DNA of 64,000 nt from Symmachiella macrocystis (GTDB lineage Bacteria > Planctomycetota > Planctomycetia > Planctomycetales > Planctomycetaceae), in the NCBI RefSeq assembly GCF_007860075.1, contig NZ_SJPP01000001.1:558001-622000 (forward strand), given 5' to 3'. The notes below the pieces were generated by a model. The model saw only the letters and a list, made by a program, of their open reading frames with translations. It ran no database searches and was not told the DNA's origin. The position numbers and the translations under genes are program-made. Below, in pieces: positions 37,054 through 46,656 of the stretch; the first letter of the stretch is position 1, and each line of letters begins with the position of its first letter.

Positions 37054-39681
37054 ATGAAAACCGACGAACTCCGCGAAAAATATCTTGAGTTTTTTGAAAC
37101 CAAAGGCTGCGTCCGACGGCCCAGCGATGTCCTCGTGCCCCGCGGCGACCCAACGGTGCTGTTTACGCCGGCCGGGATGAATCAATTCAAGGACCAATTC
37201 CTCGGGATCGGCAAACTCGATTTCACACGGGCAACGACATGTCAAAAATGCCTGCGGACCGGTGATATCGAAAACGTGGGCAACACCGCCTATCACCACA
37301 CGTTTTTTGAGATGTTGGGAAATTTTTCCTTCGGCGATTACTTCAAGAACGACGCGATCCATTGGGCCTGGGAATTCCTCACCGACAAAAAATGGTTGGG
37401 GCTTGATCCCCAACGCTTGACCGTCACGGTCTTTCAAGAAGACGAAGAAGCCTACGGCATTTGGCACGACAAAATTGGACTGAAAGCTGATCGCATTACC
37501 CGCGACAACGAACACGAAAATTTCTGGCCGGCCGGCGCACCGAGTGAAGGTCCCGACGGTGTCTGCGGACCCTGCAGCGAGATTTTTTATCACCCTCCCG
37601 GCAGCAATGGCAATGTCGAGATCTGGAATCTGGTCTTCACGCAGTTCAACCGCGTGGGCGATCCCCCGGACAACTTACGGCCGTTGCCGAAAAAGAATAT
37701 CGACACCGGCATGGGACTGGAGCGAACCGCCGCCGTCCTACAAGGCCACGAAAGCAATTTTGAAATCGACACACTCCGGCCATTGTGCGAAGCATCCGCC
37801 GCTGCTGTGGGTGTGAAGTATGCTTATGATTCTCCGCACGGACGCGCCGTCCGGCGAATCGCCGATCACGTCCGCGCTGTAACATTCGCCATTTCCGAAG
37901 GCGTCTTGCCTGATCGCGATCGCGAACGTTACGTCATCCGGCAACTATTGCGCCGTGCGGTGATGGAAGGTTTCCTGATCGGCCAGCATGACCCGTTTTT
38001 GCACACGCTGGTCCCCAACGTGGCTGAAGCGATGCAGGTCCCCTACCCCGAGTTGGGAAAAGAGACGGAAAAAATTGCAGAGGCTATTCGCGACGAGGAA
38101 GAACAGTTTCTCGGCACCGTGGAAAAAGGACTGCACAAGCTCGACAGCTATATCGAGAAAGCCCGCGGCGACGGCAAGTCGGTTCTTTCGGGCGACGATG
38201 TCTTTGATCTGCACCAAACCGATGGATTTTTGATTGAATTGACCGAGGCGGTCGCCGCCAAACATAATCTTTCGGTCGATCGCCAACGGTTTAATGCCCG
38301 CATGCAACGGCATCTGCAGGACAGTGGCCGCGGCGCCTTCGCCGATAAAGTGATGGCCGCCGGCCCGTTGGACGCAATTCGCGAAACGCAGGCGGGGACC
38401 GATTTTGTTGGTTATGACGAGACGGCTTCGACCGGCAAGGTTGTCGGCATCATCGCCGAAGGCCGGTTGATCGATGCATTGGAGGAAGTCGGACACGATG
38501 ATCCGGTCGGCGTGGTTTTGGACTGCACGCCGTTTTATGGCGAAGCGGGCGGACAAGTCGGCGATACCGGCACGCTCACTGCTAACGGTCTGCAGTTTGA
38601 CGTCGCCGACACGCAACGCGAGGGCGACTATATGGTGCACATCGGGCACTTAAAGTCCGGGACGTTGCAACTTGGCATGGAAGTCTCAGCCGAAATCGAT
38701 ACGGAGCGTCGTTCCGGAATTCGCCGCGCTCATTCCGCCACGCACCTGTTGCATCACGCACTGCACAAATACGTCGGCGAACATGCCCTACAGCGCGGCT
38801 CGAAAGTCGACCGTGACACATTGCGGTTCGACTTCAGCCAACCCCGCCCGGTGACTTCGGAGCAGATTTCGCAAATCGAAGATGAAATCAATTCTCGAAT
38901 CGCCGAAGGCGCAACGGTTTCCGCGGAACTCATGGAGCTCAAGGAGGCCAAAAAGCTGGGGGCCATGGCCTTGTTTGGCGAAAAATATCCCGACCGCGTC
39001 CGCATGGTCAGCATGGGAGATTTCAGCAAGGAGTTGTGTGGAGGCACGCATCTGGTCAATACCGGCCAAGTCGGCCTGTGCAAGATCATCTCCGAGGAAG
39101 GGACTCAAAAAGGAGTGCGGCGGATCACCGCGCTGACTGGTGAGCGGGCGCTGGAAAAAATCCGGCACGACGAAGCTCTGCTCAAGGAATTGGCGCAACT
39201 GCTCAAAACCCCGCAACCTGACGACCTGCCGCAACGAGTGATTGCGTTGCAGGAAGAATTGAAACGGTTGAAACGGGACTTGTCGAAACAGACGAGCCAA
39301 TCCGCCGCCTCAGCCGTCGATACAATGTTGGAAAACGCGATCTCCGTGGGGGATGTCAAAATCGTCGGGCACGAAGCTCGGGATTGGGACGTCGATATGA
39401 TTCGAGCTCAGATCGATCAAATCCGCCGCTCAGCCGGTTCATCAGCCGTCCTCATCGGCTCCATTACCGGCGACAAGGTGATCTTGATCGCCGGGCTGAG
39501 CAAGGACCTCGTTCAGCAAGGCTTGAATGCGTCCGACTGGGTGAAGACCGCAGCCAAGATTGCCGGAGGAGGCGGCGGTGGACGCCCCGACTTCGCGCAG
39601 GCCGGTGCCAAACATCCCGAAAAGCTGAGCGAAGCAATCGCTCACGGCACAAAGTGGCTGCAGGAGCAATTGGAAAAGTAA
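37054..39681 (+). CDS. alaS: Alanyl-tRNA synthetase
   Basis: An 875-residue class II synthetase with the standard order. The catalytic domain starts [20 protein letters not shown], with motif [14 protein letters not shown] and the class II motif [13 protein letters not shown]. The editing domain has the zinc ligands HSATH and CGGTH. The C-Ala domain contains a coiled coil (~720-765, [18 protein letters not shown]) and ends in a Gly-rich DHH-associated region ([16 protein letters not shown]). Length is normal. It charges tRNA-Ala and clears mischarged Ser and Gly. It is a single gene; no upstream T-box or attenuator was recognised. Confidence 0.98.
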   Translation: MKTDELREKYLEFFETKGCVRRPSDVLVPRGDPTVLFTPAGMNQFKDQFLGIGKLDFTRATTCQKCLRTGDIENVGNTAYHHTFFEMLGNFSFGDYFKNDAIHWAWEFLTDKKWLGLDPQRLTVTVFQEDEEAYGIWHDKIGLKADRITRDNEHENFWPAGAPSEGPDGVCGPCSEIFYHPPGSNGNVEIWNLVFTQFNRVGDPPDNLRPLPKKNIDTGMGLERTAAVLQGHESNFEIDTLRPLCEASAAAVGVKYAYDSPHGRAVRRIADHVRAVTFAISEGVLPDRDRERYVIRQLLRRAVMEGFLIGQHDPFLHTLVPNVAEAMQVPYPELGKETEKIAEAIRDEEEQFLGTVEKGLHKLDSYIEKARGDGKSVLSGDDVFDLHQTDGFLIELTEAVAAKHNLSVDRQRFNARMQRHLQDSGRGAFADKVMAAGPLDAIRETQAGTDFVGYDETASTGKVVGIIAEGRLIDALEEVGHDDPVGVVLDCTPFYGEAGGQVGDTGTLTANGLQFDVADTQREGDYMVHIGHLKSGTLQLGMEVSAEIDTERRSGIRRAHSATHLLHHALHKYVGEHALQRGSKVDRDTLRFDFSQPRPVTSEQISQIEDEINSRIAEGATVSAELMELKEAKKLGAMALFGEKYPDRVRMVSMGDFSKELCGGTHLVNTGQVGLCKIISEEGTQKGVRRITALTGERALEKIRHDEALLKELAQLLKTPQPDDLPQRVIALQEELKRLKRDLSKQTSQSAASAVDTMLENAISVGDVKIVGHEARDWDVDMIRAQIDQIRRSAGSSAVLIGSITGDKVILIAGLSKDLVQQGLNASDWVKTAAKIAGGGGGGRPDFAQAGAKHPEKLSEAIAHGTKWLQEQLEK

Positions 39682-39695
39682 CGCGAGCGACAGAC

Positions 39696-39724
39696 GCATC
39701 GCTCAACGAGCAGGTGAGCGATGC
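39696..39724 (+). other. Stem-loop after alaS
   Basis: A perfect 9-bp stem (GCATCGCTC / GAGCGATGC) with an 11-nt loop, 14 bp past the alaS stop. There is no T-run after it, so it may be a weak or Rho-assisted terminator, or an mRNA 3'-end stabiliser. Confidence 0.45.
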
Positions 39725-39851
39725 GCGGCGTTAATCCTGGTGCGCAGTCATCGTTCAATTTAGGCGTAGAATGTCACTGAATCTGCCAGTGGCACCCGAA
39801 TTCGTAGCGGTCACTTTGCACTCGTAGTTAGCAAGCGCTCAAGGTTTCGGC

Positions 39852-40379
39852 TTAGCTATGGCGGGCGGCGATTACTGCTTGTGAGGCGTCGGTTTGTCGT
39901 CGGGCGTCGCGTGTTTCCAGGATCAGATTGCGGAAGGTTTCGGGATAAGGAATTCCCTCCAACCGCATAATCACCTCGCCTGCGGCGTTCAACAACTGCA
40001 GGTCCGCCGCTCGGTAAAAAACTTGGCCCGCGTCCTGGGCGATGGCGATGTCGTCAATTTCGTTGAGTGACACCTGTTTGAGCATTCGATTGCCCAACGA
40101 CTTCCAGACTTGAACCGAGCGATTGGTGACGGTGTAACGGGCGCCGAATAGCTTCAGGTAAAAGTAAAGCATAATCGCGCCTGGTGCCGACGGAAGCGGA
40201 AAGAGCCAATGCGATAATTTCACGCCGAACAGCTTCACCGGCATCGATTCGTACAGTTTCCCGTGCAGCCGGCCCAATCCTGTGCAGGCGATCGAAGGAT
40301 AAACCGTCATGACCGGCGTTTCAGCGTCGGTATTCACGCCGGAAATCGGGGGGCGTCTGTAGGCGGCAACTGTCGTCAT
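39852..40379 (-). CDS. Small protein with bacterial PH-like domain
   Basis: A 175-residue protein. A hydrophobic stretch near residues 60-80 (LFPLPSAPGAIMLYFYLKLFG) precedes a bacterial PH-type domain (~80-160): ARYTVTNRSVQVW, QVSLNEIDDIAIAQDAGQVFYRAADLQLLNAAGEVIMRLEGI split over its strands. The C-terminus is Arg/Ala-rich. Bacterial PH domains are usually membrane-associated and of unknown function. ATG 40379 is chosen, because the 53 codons upstream look like promoter DNA and include tandem 18-bp repeats. It is convergent with alaS. Confidence 0.65.
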   Translation of the reverse strand: MTTVAAYRRPPISGVNTDAETPVMTVYPSIACTGLGRLHGKLYESMPVKLFGVKLSHWLFPLPSAPGAIMLYFYLKLFGARYTVTNRSVQVWKSLGNRMLKQVSLNEIDDIAIAQDAGQVFYRAADLQLLNAAGEVIMRLEGIPYPETFRNLILETRDARRQTDASQAVIAARHS

Positions 40380-40390
40380 CTCTGGTCCTT

Positions 40391-40426
40391 GTCCGCGATT
40401 GTCACAGGGTCCGCGATTGCCACAGG
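40391..40426 (-). repeat. Two tandem 18-bp repeats just upstream of the PH-domain gene
   Basis: GTCCGCGATTG(T/C)CACAGG occurs twice head to tail (40391-40408 and 40409-40426, one mismatch), 12 bp upstream of the chosen ATG. It could be a binding site pair in the 5' leader or a replication-slippage duplication. Confidence 0.75.
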
Positions 40427-40625
40427 CAGGTCGCCCCCACAATGGGAACGCAGCGACTAGGACAGTGGGCGGAGCGTAAAAATCACCAAAACTCAAAAAA
40501 CGGGGCCAAAATCCTGCCAACGGCAGCAGCATGCACACCGTTGTTTTGCGAAATCAGCTCACAGCAAGGCCCTAAAATACCAAACTACGGCCAACGGTAC
40601 CAGTGAGTGAAACCCGCCGGAAATA

Positions 40626-41927
40626 TCAAAATCCGCCCTTTTTCCTCTTCCTCTGCTGCTGCGCCGGCTCCTCTTTGTCCTCCCGCACACTTTCGCCCTG
40701 GCCCAGTCGCCAAACGCAGCGGAAACCGATTGTGGGCGAACGGGTTCCCATGGGGATACCACTTCTCCGCCAGATCTCCCAACCCTCCTCACTGCCGCGG
40801 ACCACGCGCACTGTGCGGTCCTTGGAACCGACGGCGGCTCGCGGTCCCTGCGGATTGAGCAACGTGGCGGCGTTGGACTGGTCGAGGGCCATTTGATAAC
40901 TCTGGGCGGAATACCAGTCTTGGCACCACTCGCGCGCATTGCCTGCCAAGTCCATGACACCAAATGGGCTACGGTCTCCGCGGAACGATTGGATCGGGTC
41001 GATTTGCGTCAGCTCGCGGGGCCGATGCCAGATTGGCTTGCCATCGCCCCAAGGATAGGCATAAGGCACACTGCCGCGCGCTGCTTTTTCCCACTCCGCT
41101 TCGGTTGGCAACTCCTTGCCGGCCCAACGTGCATATTGGCCCGCTTCACCCCAACGCACACCGGTGGCGGGCAATGCCCCGTCGGCGTCCGAATCCAACC
41201 CCTTGGGCAACCGCTGATTATTTGCGCTCAGGTCACGGCGGTAACGACGGTATTGGGCGAACGTCACTTCATGCAGGTCGATGTAATACGAATCCAGTTG
41301 CACCTGATGCTGCGGCCCGGCATCTTGCGGCCCCCCGTCCACTCCACGCGTGAACATTCCCGCTGGGATCAAAACCATTTCCGCCTGGTCCTGCAAACTG
41401 ACGATCCGCTGCGGCCAACCCTCCTCGCTGACCTCCGTCCCTGGAACCGCCGCAAATCCTTTGGGAAGGCGCACCCCCGATCCGCGACTCGTGCGATGAG
41501 TCGACCCGGTGTTGGCGGGGGCATACTGTGTTGAGGAGAGCGGCTGTTCTTGCACGTTGATGCTGAAGGACTCGCCCACGGCAAACGGTTCGTCGGCAAT
41601 TTCAAATTCATCCGCATTCCCGTCACTGGCGAACTCTTCTTCCGGCATCGGCGTGATGGGAATCCCCGGTGGTTTTTTCCGACGACGCGTCGGCTTGGAA
41701 TTCGAACGGCGCTTGGAGTTGGACTTCTTGGCCACTTTCGGCCGCGGTTTCACCACTCCGCCGGTGAGCGACTGTTTTTCCTCAGCAGCGGGTGGCGGAA
41801 TCGCTTCGTCGCCCCCTCCACACCCCCACAACAATCCCACGCACAATGCGCTCAGAAACCGGCGAAGGTTCAAACGTTGCGCGCGCCTCCCGTAACCATC
41901 GACGGAGCTGAACTGCAATGTCTCCAC
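40626..41927 (-). CDS. SUMF1/formylglycine-generating-enzyme-like lipoprotein without the catalytic Cys pair
   Basis: A 433-residue lipoprotein. The signal RFLSALCVGLLWGC gives the lipidated Cys, followed by a Lys/Arg/Pro linker (~50-95) and a C-terminal SUMF1 (FGE-sulfatase) fold (~185-410): MVLIPAGMFTRGVDGG, YYIDLHEVTFAQYRRY, LPTEAEWEKAARG, YPWGD and FGVMDLAGNAREWCQDWY. The end segment reads RVVRGSEEGWEIWRRSG..GFRC, whereas true formylglycine enzymes have RGGSW plus two catalytic Cys; these are missing, so sulfatase activation is unlikely. The GTG start at 41927 is supported by AAAGGAG 5 bp upstream, better than the ATG at 41987. The C-terminus is very basic (QQQRKRKKGG). Confidence 0.82.
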   Translation of the reverse strand: METLQFSSVDGYGRRAQRLNLRRFLSALCVGLLWGCGGGDEAIPPPAAEEKQSLTGGVVKPRPKVAKKSNSKRRSNSKPTRRRKKPPGIPITPMPEEEFASDGNADEFEIADEPFAVGESFSINVQEQPLSSTQYAPANTGSTHRTSRGSGVRLPKGFAAVPGTEVSEEGWPQRIVSLQDQAEMVLIPAGMFTRGVDGGPQDAGPQHQVQLDSYYIDLHEVTFAQYRRYRRDLSANNQRLPKGLDSDADGALPATGVRWGEAGQYARWAGKELPTEAEWEKAARGSVPYAYPWGDGKPIWHRPRELTQIDPIQSFRGDRSPFGVMDLAGNAREWCQDWYSAQSYQMALDQSNAATLLNPQGPRAAVGSKDRTVRVVRGSEEGWEIWRRSGIPMGTRSPTIGFRCVWRLGQGESVREDKEEPAQQQRKRKKGGF

Positions 41928-41932
41928 GAAGA

Positions 41933-41939
41933 CTCCTTT
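41933..41939 (-). promoter_or_regulatory. Strong Shine-Dalgarno deciding a GTG start
   Basis: AAAGGAG on the minus strand lies 5 bp before the GTG at 41927. The alternative ATG at 41987 has no comparable site, so this sets the start of the SUMF1-like lipoprotein. Confidence 0.75.
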
Positions 41940-42186
41940 ACGGACAATGCGGCCCCGGGAAAATCCGAGGACACTCGAATACAACAACCGGCCTCGACGC
42001 TCAACCAGCCTCTATTCTCAACCGCTCAACGGCGGAAAACAAGTCCGATTCAGGCCTGCTGAGTCGCAAATGACCTTCGGCCTGCGCGCAGGCACCAGGA
42101 TTAGCGAGTGCGTGTGCTTCTGTTTCTTGGCGGCTTTTGCGCCTTTGCGTGAGGTCTTTTTTGAGGAAGTTCGTTTGTCCTATGCA

Positions 42187-42217
42187 AGAAAGGTGCGTCG
42201 CGACGTAGCCTACTTTT
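42187..42217 (-). repeat. GTGCGTCGCGACG element, copy 1
   Basis: On the minus strand it reads AAAAGTAGGCTACGTCGCGA, then CGCACCTTTCT. The same element, with the palindromic core intact, is at 52808-52840 in the opposite orientation. This copy supplies the stop codon (42210-42212) of the HD-domain gene. Confidence 0.75.
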
Positions 42218-43553
42218 GGGTAGAGCGATCGAGGGCTGTTTGTAGATGATCTGGAAGTGCGGGGATATCGGCGAGCTTGATGGCGACCTCCCGGTCGGCG
42301 AACAGGCGTACGCGTTTGACGTAGTCGTCGAATTGCGTTTTGGCCAACGAGGCCACCACCGGTGAGACTTGGCTCAACGGACGGTAGACATCTTCTTTGG
42401 GAAAATAGATCTCGATATTGAATTCGACCTCGCGGTGCGGGGGCGGGGCATCGATGATCATGTCGGTCGCCGACACTGACAGTCCGGCAGTTTCGTTGAG
42501 GATCGCCGCCAAATGCTCCGTACATCGCACCAGAAAATCAAACGGTCGCCGCGCAAGTTGTTCGTACAGTTCTGGCGATTGGTACAAGCTGAATTCAGCC
42601 ACGCGTTTATAGATTCTTCGTTGCGGACCGAAAATCCCATCCAACAATTTCTCACACGGCAAGCCAGCCGCCTTATCCTGCAGCAAATGAATTGTGTCGG
42701 CTTCGCTTTTGCGAAAGATCTGTTTCAAATCCAAATCGCGATGCAAATCATAAAACGCGCGGGCAAACATCGATGTCGCCGAGCGAACCGTGTGGTGCCA
42801 ATACACCTCCGAGAACATGATGTAACGGGCAAACACCATCAACTCGGCGGCTGCTTTGCCCTTAAAACTGATCGCTAAACCATCGCCCGCCTCGTTCAAC
42901 AGCAGCGATTGAATCAAACGGCTTTTGTCGAAGTTGCGGCCATACGGCACGCCCACATGCAGGCTGTCCCGCTCCAGGTAATCCATCTTGTCGATGTCGA
43001 TCGGCCCGGAGAGAATCGACCGTAATAACCGCAAGCGGGGCGAATCGGTACGGGCGACCAATACGTCCAACACTTCCTCTGGATCAATATTCCACACCTC
43101 GCGCAGCACCGTCGACAGTTCGCTCCCCTCGGCAAGAAACTCAGCGGCGAAGTCCTCGTGCGGCGGCAGATCGGAGAGCAGCATGTCTTCGATGGGATGA
43201 CAAAACGGCCAATGCCCCAAATCGTGCAGCAGCGCCGCTACCATCAATACCTCGGCGGAGTGCGAATCGACCAGCGCACAAAACCGTTCATCGCGGCCCA
43301 ACTGCCATAGGTACCGCAGCGCGTTGTGGAACACTCCCAAGGCATGTTCGAATCGTGTATGCATCGCCCCGGGATAGACACGATTGACCAGCCCCAACTG
43401 AGTGATCGTCGCCAGCCGACGAAACTCAGCGGTATCGATAATCGCCTTAACCCGCCGCGTGATCGGCACGTCCTGCTCAGTAGGAATCCGTATCAACCCA
43501 GAGCCGGCATCGAGGCCAACAAGTTCGGGGATTTCTAGGAGGGGGTGTTTCAT
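42210..43553 (-). CDS. HD-domain metal-dependent phosphohydrolase (dGTPase/SAMHD1-like)
   Basis: A 447-residue HD hydrolase. Metal ligands are visible in order: His in MHTRFEHALGV (~66-76), the HD pair in LLHDLGHWPFCH (~107-118), and Asp in SGPIDIDKMDYLERDSLHVG (~185). The N-terminal strand LRRLATITQLG-type segment (AEFRRLATITQLGLVNRVYPG) is typical of the dNTP triphosphohydrolase/SAMHD1-like subgroup. It is predicted to be soluble. Substrate (dNTPs, nucleotides or something else) cannot be told. Its last residues and stop codon lie inside a dispersed repeat, so the natural C-terminus may have been changed. It is a single gene. Confidence 0.87.
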   Translation of the reverse strand: MKHPLLEIPELVGLDAGSGLIRIPTEQDVPITRRVKAIIDTAEFRRLATITQLGLVNRVYPGAMHTRFEHALGVFHNALRYLWQLGRDERFCALVDSHSAEVLMVAALLHDLGHWPFCHPIEDMLLSDLPPHEDFAAEFLAEGSELSTVLREVWNIDPEEVLDVLVARTDSPRLRLLRSILSGPIDIDKMDYLERDSLHVGVPYGRNFDKSRLIQSLLLNEAGDGLAISFKGKAAAELMVFARYIMFSEVYWHHTVRSATSMFARAFYDLHRDLDLKQIFRKSEADTIHLLQDKAAGLPCEKLLDGIFGPQRRIYKRVAEFSLYQSPELYEQLARRPFDFLVRCTEHLAAILNETAGLSVSATDMIIDAPPPHREVEFNIEIYFPKEDVYRPLSQVSPVVASLAKTQFDDYVKRVRLFADREVAIKLADIPALPDHLQTALDRSTQK

Positions 43554-43785
43554 GGTGGGGTCATCATCTTAACTGCGTTCAATTCTCAATTTCCAAACCG
43601 ACGGCATCTACATCGTTTTCGGACTACAGACTAATCAACACGCCGTACGCCGTCGACCGAAGCTGATCATCGACCTGCGGATGGTACTCGATTTTTGAAT
43701 TCACTAAAAATAGTCGCTAGGATACTCCTTGAACAATCGAGCAACCAATCTGGAATATTCAAATTCTTGACGAAGGGAGTTTTCT

Positions 43786-44394
43786 ATGGGAGTCGTGAGA
43801 GAAATCGTTGGAGCGTCGACCCCTGGAGAACTGACGATCTCGCGCAGTCGGTTTGCGAATTATATCGGAAGAGATTTCATCGATCGAAGTATTTATTGGG
43901 GGTGCTCGTTCCTTCCACGATTCGCGCACAAAGTCCCCTATATCGGCAATAAAGCGTACCGCTGGGCGCAGGTCGTGGAGTTCTTTTGGGGAGGTTGCTT
44001 GGTTCCAGCGATCGTCATCGATGCGGACCGGAGCTATGTGGCAGTATTTTCTAACCTCACGGCCGATGGAAGGCATCCGGTTCCGGTCATTAAAGTTATT
44101 TCCGAAGGCCTACATCTCATTACTTCAACGCCGGTCAAAAACGGGTCCAAATTCGCCGCGACATCAACTTATCTCGCGACTCCTGAAAGCTGGAAGCTAG
44201 GTCAGTGGAGCGACTTTCACCCAATGGTCGTCGACTGTCTTGTTGATGATCCTGAAGATTGCGAACATGCGAAACAACGGATCGACAGGGACTCCTGGGA
44301 TGCTCTCAGAATTTCTTTGGAGCGATTGGGGCCAATTCGGAAACCAGGACTCTACCACGTTGATTTGTCTGACTTGATGTGGACAGACGACTAA
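43786..44394 (+). CDS. Protein of unknown function, possibly DUF3239-like
   Basis: A 202-residue soluble protein with no signal or membrane segment. The central strand-rich part (GGCLVPAIVIDADRSYVAVFSNLT, then PVPVIKVISEGLHLI) weakly resembles DUF3239-type domains; this is a memory-based impression, not a match that can be shown here. A C-terminal helical segment (DCEHAKQRIDRDSWDALRISLERLG) follows. AAGGGAG lies 6 bp before the ATG, so translation is well supported. Its stop codon overlaps the stop of the convergent deoxyribosyltransferase-like gene by three bases. Confidence 0.65.
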   Translation: MGVVREIVGASTPGELTISRSRFANYIGRDFIDRSIYWGCSFLPRFAHKVPYIGNKAYRWAQVVEFFWGGCLVPAIVIDADRSYVAVFSNLTADGRHPVPVIKVISEGLHLITSTPVKNGSKFAATSTYLATPESWKLGQWSDFHPMVVDCLVDDPEDCEHAKQRIDRDSWDALRISLERLGPIRKPGLYHVDLSDLMWTDD

Positions 44395-45041
44395 ACGGCA
44401 TCGGGCGCGAACAACTCCGACACAATATCCGCCAACACACTGTCGTTCCCCTGCGCGGAGGCCTCCTGCATCGCCGACCACAGCAAGCTTCCTTGGCCGA
44501 CGGCGCGTTGCATGGGCTTGGAGATGTGTTCCAGCGATAGCGGTTTGGATTCGGCGTCTTGGATGGCCCGTGACAAGCCGCTGGGGATTTGGGCAATCGT
44601 GTCGACGGTTTGAAAATCGACCATGCCGACCAGCAGCGGGTTGTCGCGACCGGCGATCAAGGTGCGGACGTCTTCTTTATAGGCGATGAGCGGCTTGCCC
44701 AACGTCCAAGCCATCGCTGCTTCGGAAACGGCCCCTTCATCGGGTGTGCGGCCGTTAAGGTTCCAGACCATGCAGTCGCATTCTTCGACCAACTGATAGA
44801 CATCCAGCGCGAAGATGGCGGCGTGCAGAAACTGAGCGGCCTGCGGCGCTGCCCAACCCCGGTCGATCAATTCCGCATGAATGAATCGAAATTCCATCCC
44901 GTCGCGGTGCGGCAGATAGACTTCGCAACCGAAGTCACACAGACAATCGGCGATAGCGGTCATTTCGTCCCGCTCCGCTTGATTGAACAGCGGCCCGGCG
45001 CAATAGACGCGGTGCAGGCCTGTTCGTCGTGAATCAATCAT
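44391..45041 (-). CDS. Nucleoside 2-deoxyribosyltransferase-like protein
   Basis: A 216-residue protein whose first ~150 residues match the nucleoside 2-deoxyribosyltransferase (Rossmann-like) superfamily. VYCAGPLFNQAERDEM is the N-terminal substrate loop; VYLPHRDGMEF and DVYQLVEECDCMVWNLNGRTPDEGAVSEAAMAW (in parts) hold the catalytic Glu-type motif (PDEGAVSE). The C-terminal ~60 residues are extra helices. Enzymes of this group exchange bases between deoxynucleosides or hydrolyse nucleoside monophosphates. Which reaction applies is unknown. It is convergent with, and just overlapping, the gene at 43786-44394. Confidence 0.82.
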   Translation of the reverse strand: MIDSRRTGLHRVYCAGPLFNQAERDEMTAIADCLCDFGCEVYLPHRDGMEFRFIHAELIDRGWAAPQAAQFLHAAIFALDVYQLVEECDCMVWNLNGRTPDEGAVSEAAMAWTLGKPLIAYKEDVRTLIAGRDNPLLVGMVDFQTVDTIAQIPSGLSRAIQDAESKPLSLEHISKPMQRAVGQGSLLWSAMQEASAQGNDSVLADIVSELFAPDAV

Positions 45042-45247
45042 CGCTCGGTTCCATCCGCAAGTCGTTTTTTTGCTGACTGTGGCTGTGAGAGTCGTAATGA
45101 GTCCCGATTATAGCGTGACGAGCGAAATCGCAACGCAGAATTTGTGGATCATCCCGTTTTTTGCGAGCGTCGAAAAAGCCGTCACGGTTTCCCCACAGGC
45201 GGATATTATCGTAGCCTGGCGCAGTTCCGTCCCTCCAGATGCAATGA

Positions 45248-45781
45248 ATGATGCCAATCCTCAAACACCCCCCGCGAACGTTTTATTTCTCCGCCATTGC
45301 CATCGCGCTGCTGTTGGCGGCGGCCGCTCTGCCCTTTGCGCACCATTATTACGTCCAACGGTCACTCATCAACGAGGTCGAAGGCTATGGCGGATCGGTG
45401 GTGATGGAGCCGGGCGGGCCGACATGGTTACGAAGTTGGTTGCCGCGTGAATTGACGTACTGTTTCGATACGCCACGAGAGATCCATTTGGGCAACTCGG
45501 CAGTCGACGACGTCTGGCTGGCCAATTTGCGCGAATATCCCAGCCTTGAAATGCTGGGGCTGGCCGACACAAACGTCACCGATGCGGGGCTAATTCACCT
45601 GTCCGACATGCCCCATTTGCAGGTGCTCTGGCTATCCAACACAGCAGTCAGTGATGCCGGGCTGCCGTCGCTACGGGGCTTGCCAAAATTGGTGCTCTTT
45701 TATTTAGACGGCACGCGCGTGACCGAGACAGGGATCACCACGCTGAGCGAGCGATTATCCCACGTGGATATTCAATGGTGA
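45248..45781 (+). CDS. Small membrane-anchored LRR protein
   Basis: A 177-residue protein: one membrane segment (~12-31), a linker with VEGYGGSV like the paralogues, and about four LRR units (~85-160) such as LEMLGLADTNVTDAGLIHL and LQVLWLSNTAVSDAGLPSL. The exported LRR part is probably periplasmic. It belongs to the same general family as the genes at 31986-32789 and 53645-54199, but its anchor sequence is different (no PRTGTL motif). Two overlapping ATGs (45248, 45251) are equivalent. Confidence 0.82.
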   Translation: MMPILKHPPRTFYFSAIAIALLLAAAALPFAHHYYVQRSLINEVEGYGGSVVMEPGGPTWLRSWLPRELTYCFDTPREIHLGNSAVDDVWLANLREYPSLEMLGLADTNVTDAGLIHLSDMPHLQVLWLSNTAVSDAGLPSLRGLPKLVLFYLDGTRVTETGITTLSERLSHVDIQW

Positions 45782-45841
45782 ACGCCCCTGCCATTCCCGC
45801 GGCTAGCAATGCCGTGGGATGACACCCCAAAGTCCTGTCGC

Positions 45842-46564
45842 CTACGGATGGAATTCGGGGATATCCCAAACATTCGTCCCATCAGCCATGCCCTGCACGT
45901 GCGTGGCGATGTTTGCGACAATCGCTTCAATCATCGCCGCTCCCGCTTCGGCCGTGGCTTCGAGCGGTTCTTTGTCCTCTTGGTCTTGCATCGCATCATG
46001 CCGCACGTTTTCTGGGAAGGCGTGCAGCGCAAAGGCGGTTTCGAATTCCTGCGCGTGGCCGGGCCAGCTTTTGGTTTTCAAATTCGCTTCCGCAACCTCT
46101 TTGGGAAGAAAATCCCAGTAGGGATGAAACTGCAAATTGATTTCGAGTCGTTGTTGAAATTGGCCCCAGATGCCGTTGCAGGGGGCGACGTTTCCGCCGT
46201 GGCCATTGAGCACCAGAATGTTTTCAAAACCAGCGTGATGCATGCTGCGAATCGTATCGAACAGCACACCCAACCAACTCCCCGGCATGGCGGTCATCGT
46301 GCCAATGTGCCGCATATGGTGTTCGCTGATGCCGATATTCATCGACGGGGCGACGAGCGTATAGGGCTGCGTCCGCCGGGCGACTTCGGTGGCGACGTGC
46401 ATCACGCTCCGATAATCATGCTCCATCGCCAGATGCTCCAAATGTTGCTCCGTCGCCGCAACGGGTATGATGCAAACTTTCAATTCCCCCGCTTGCATGC
46501 GTTCGCGGAATTCCCGGCGGGTATGTTTAGCGAGCAAGAGTTTATTGTCATCAGGAGTCGGCAT
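45842..46564 (-). CDS. Creatininase family amidohydrolase
   Basis: A 240-residue member of the creatininase/MftE fold family. Metal ligands appear as Glu and His in PVAATEQHLEHLAMEHD, then His in NIGISEHHMRHIGT, and the signature LVLNGHGGN; the C-terminal Glu is in HAQEFETAFAL. Planctomycetes carry several such proteins; real creatinine activity is unlikely to be the default, and amide hydrolysis of a cofactor precursor is another option. GAGG lies 7 bp before the ATG. A terminator for the upstream tyrS gene sits just before this gene, so it has its own promoter or relies on read-through. Confidence 0.85.
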   Translation of the reverse strand: MPTPDDNKLLLAKHTRREFRERMQAGELKVCIIPVAATEQHLEHLAMEHDYRSVMHVATEVARRTQPYTLVAPSMNIGISEHHMRHIGTMTAMPGSWLGVLFDTIRSMHHAGFENILVLNGHGGNVAPCNGIWGQFQQRLEINLQFHPYWDFLPKEVAEANLKTKSWPGHAQEFETAFALHAFPENVRHDAMQDQEDKEPLEATAEAGAAMIEAIVANIATHVQGMADGTNVWDIPEFHP

Positions 46565-46581
46565 GGAAAAACCTCGCTGTG

Positions 46582-46606
46582 AAAAAACTCCCCGACAACA
46601 TCGGGG
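46582..46606 (-). terminator. Intrinsic terminator after tyrS
   Basis: On the minus strand a CCCCGA/TCGGGG stem with a 5-nt loop is followed by AG and six T (46582-46587). It lies 77 bp past the tyrS stop and only ~8 bp before the creatininase ribosome-binding site, so it could also modulate that gene. Confidence 0.7.
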
Positions 46607-46625
46607 TGAGTATGTTAAAAACAGT

Positions 46626-46656
46626 CCTCGTTCCCAAACGGGGATTGGGAACGAGG
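46626..46656. repeat. REP-like palindrome, copy 1
   Basis: A perfect 12-bp inverted repeat CCTCGTTCCCAA / TTGGGAACGAGG around a 7-nt GC-rich loop. A sister copy with the same TTCCCAAACGG core is at 52890-52918. Confidence 0.8.
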
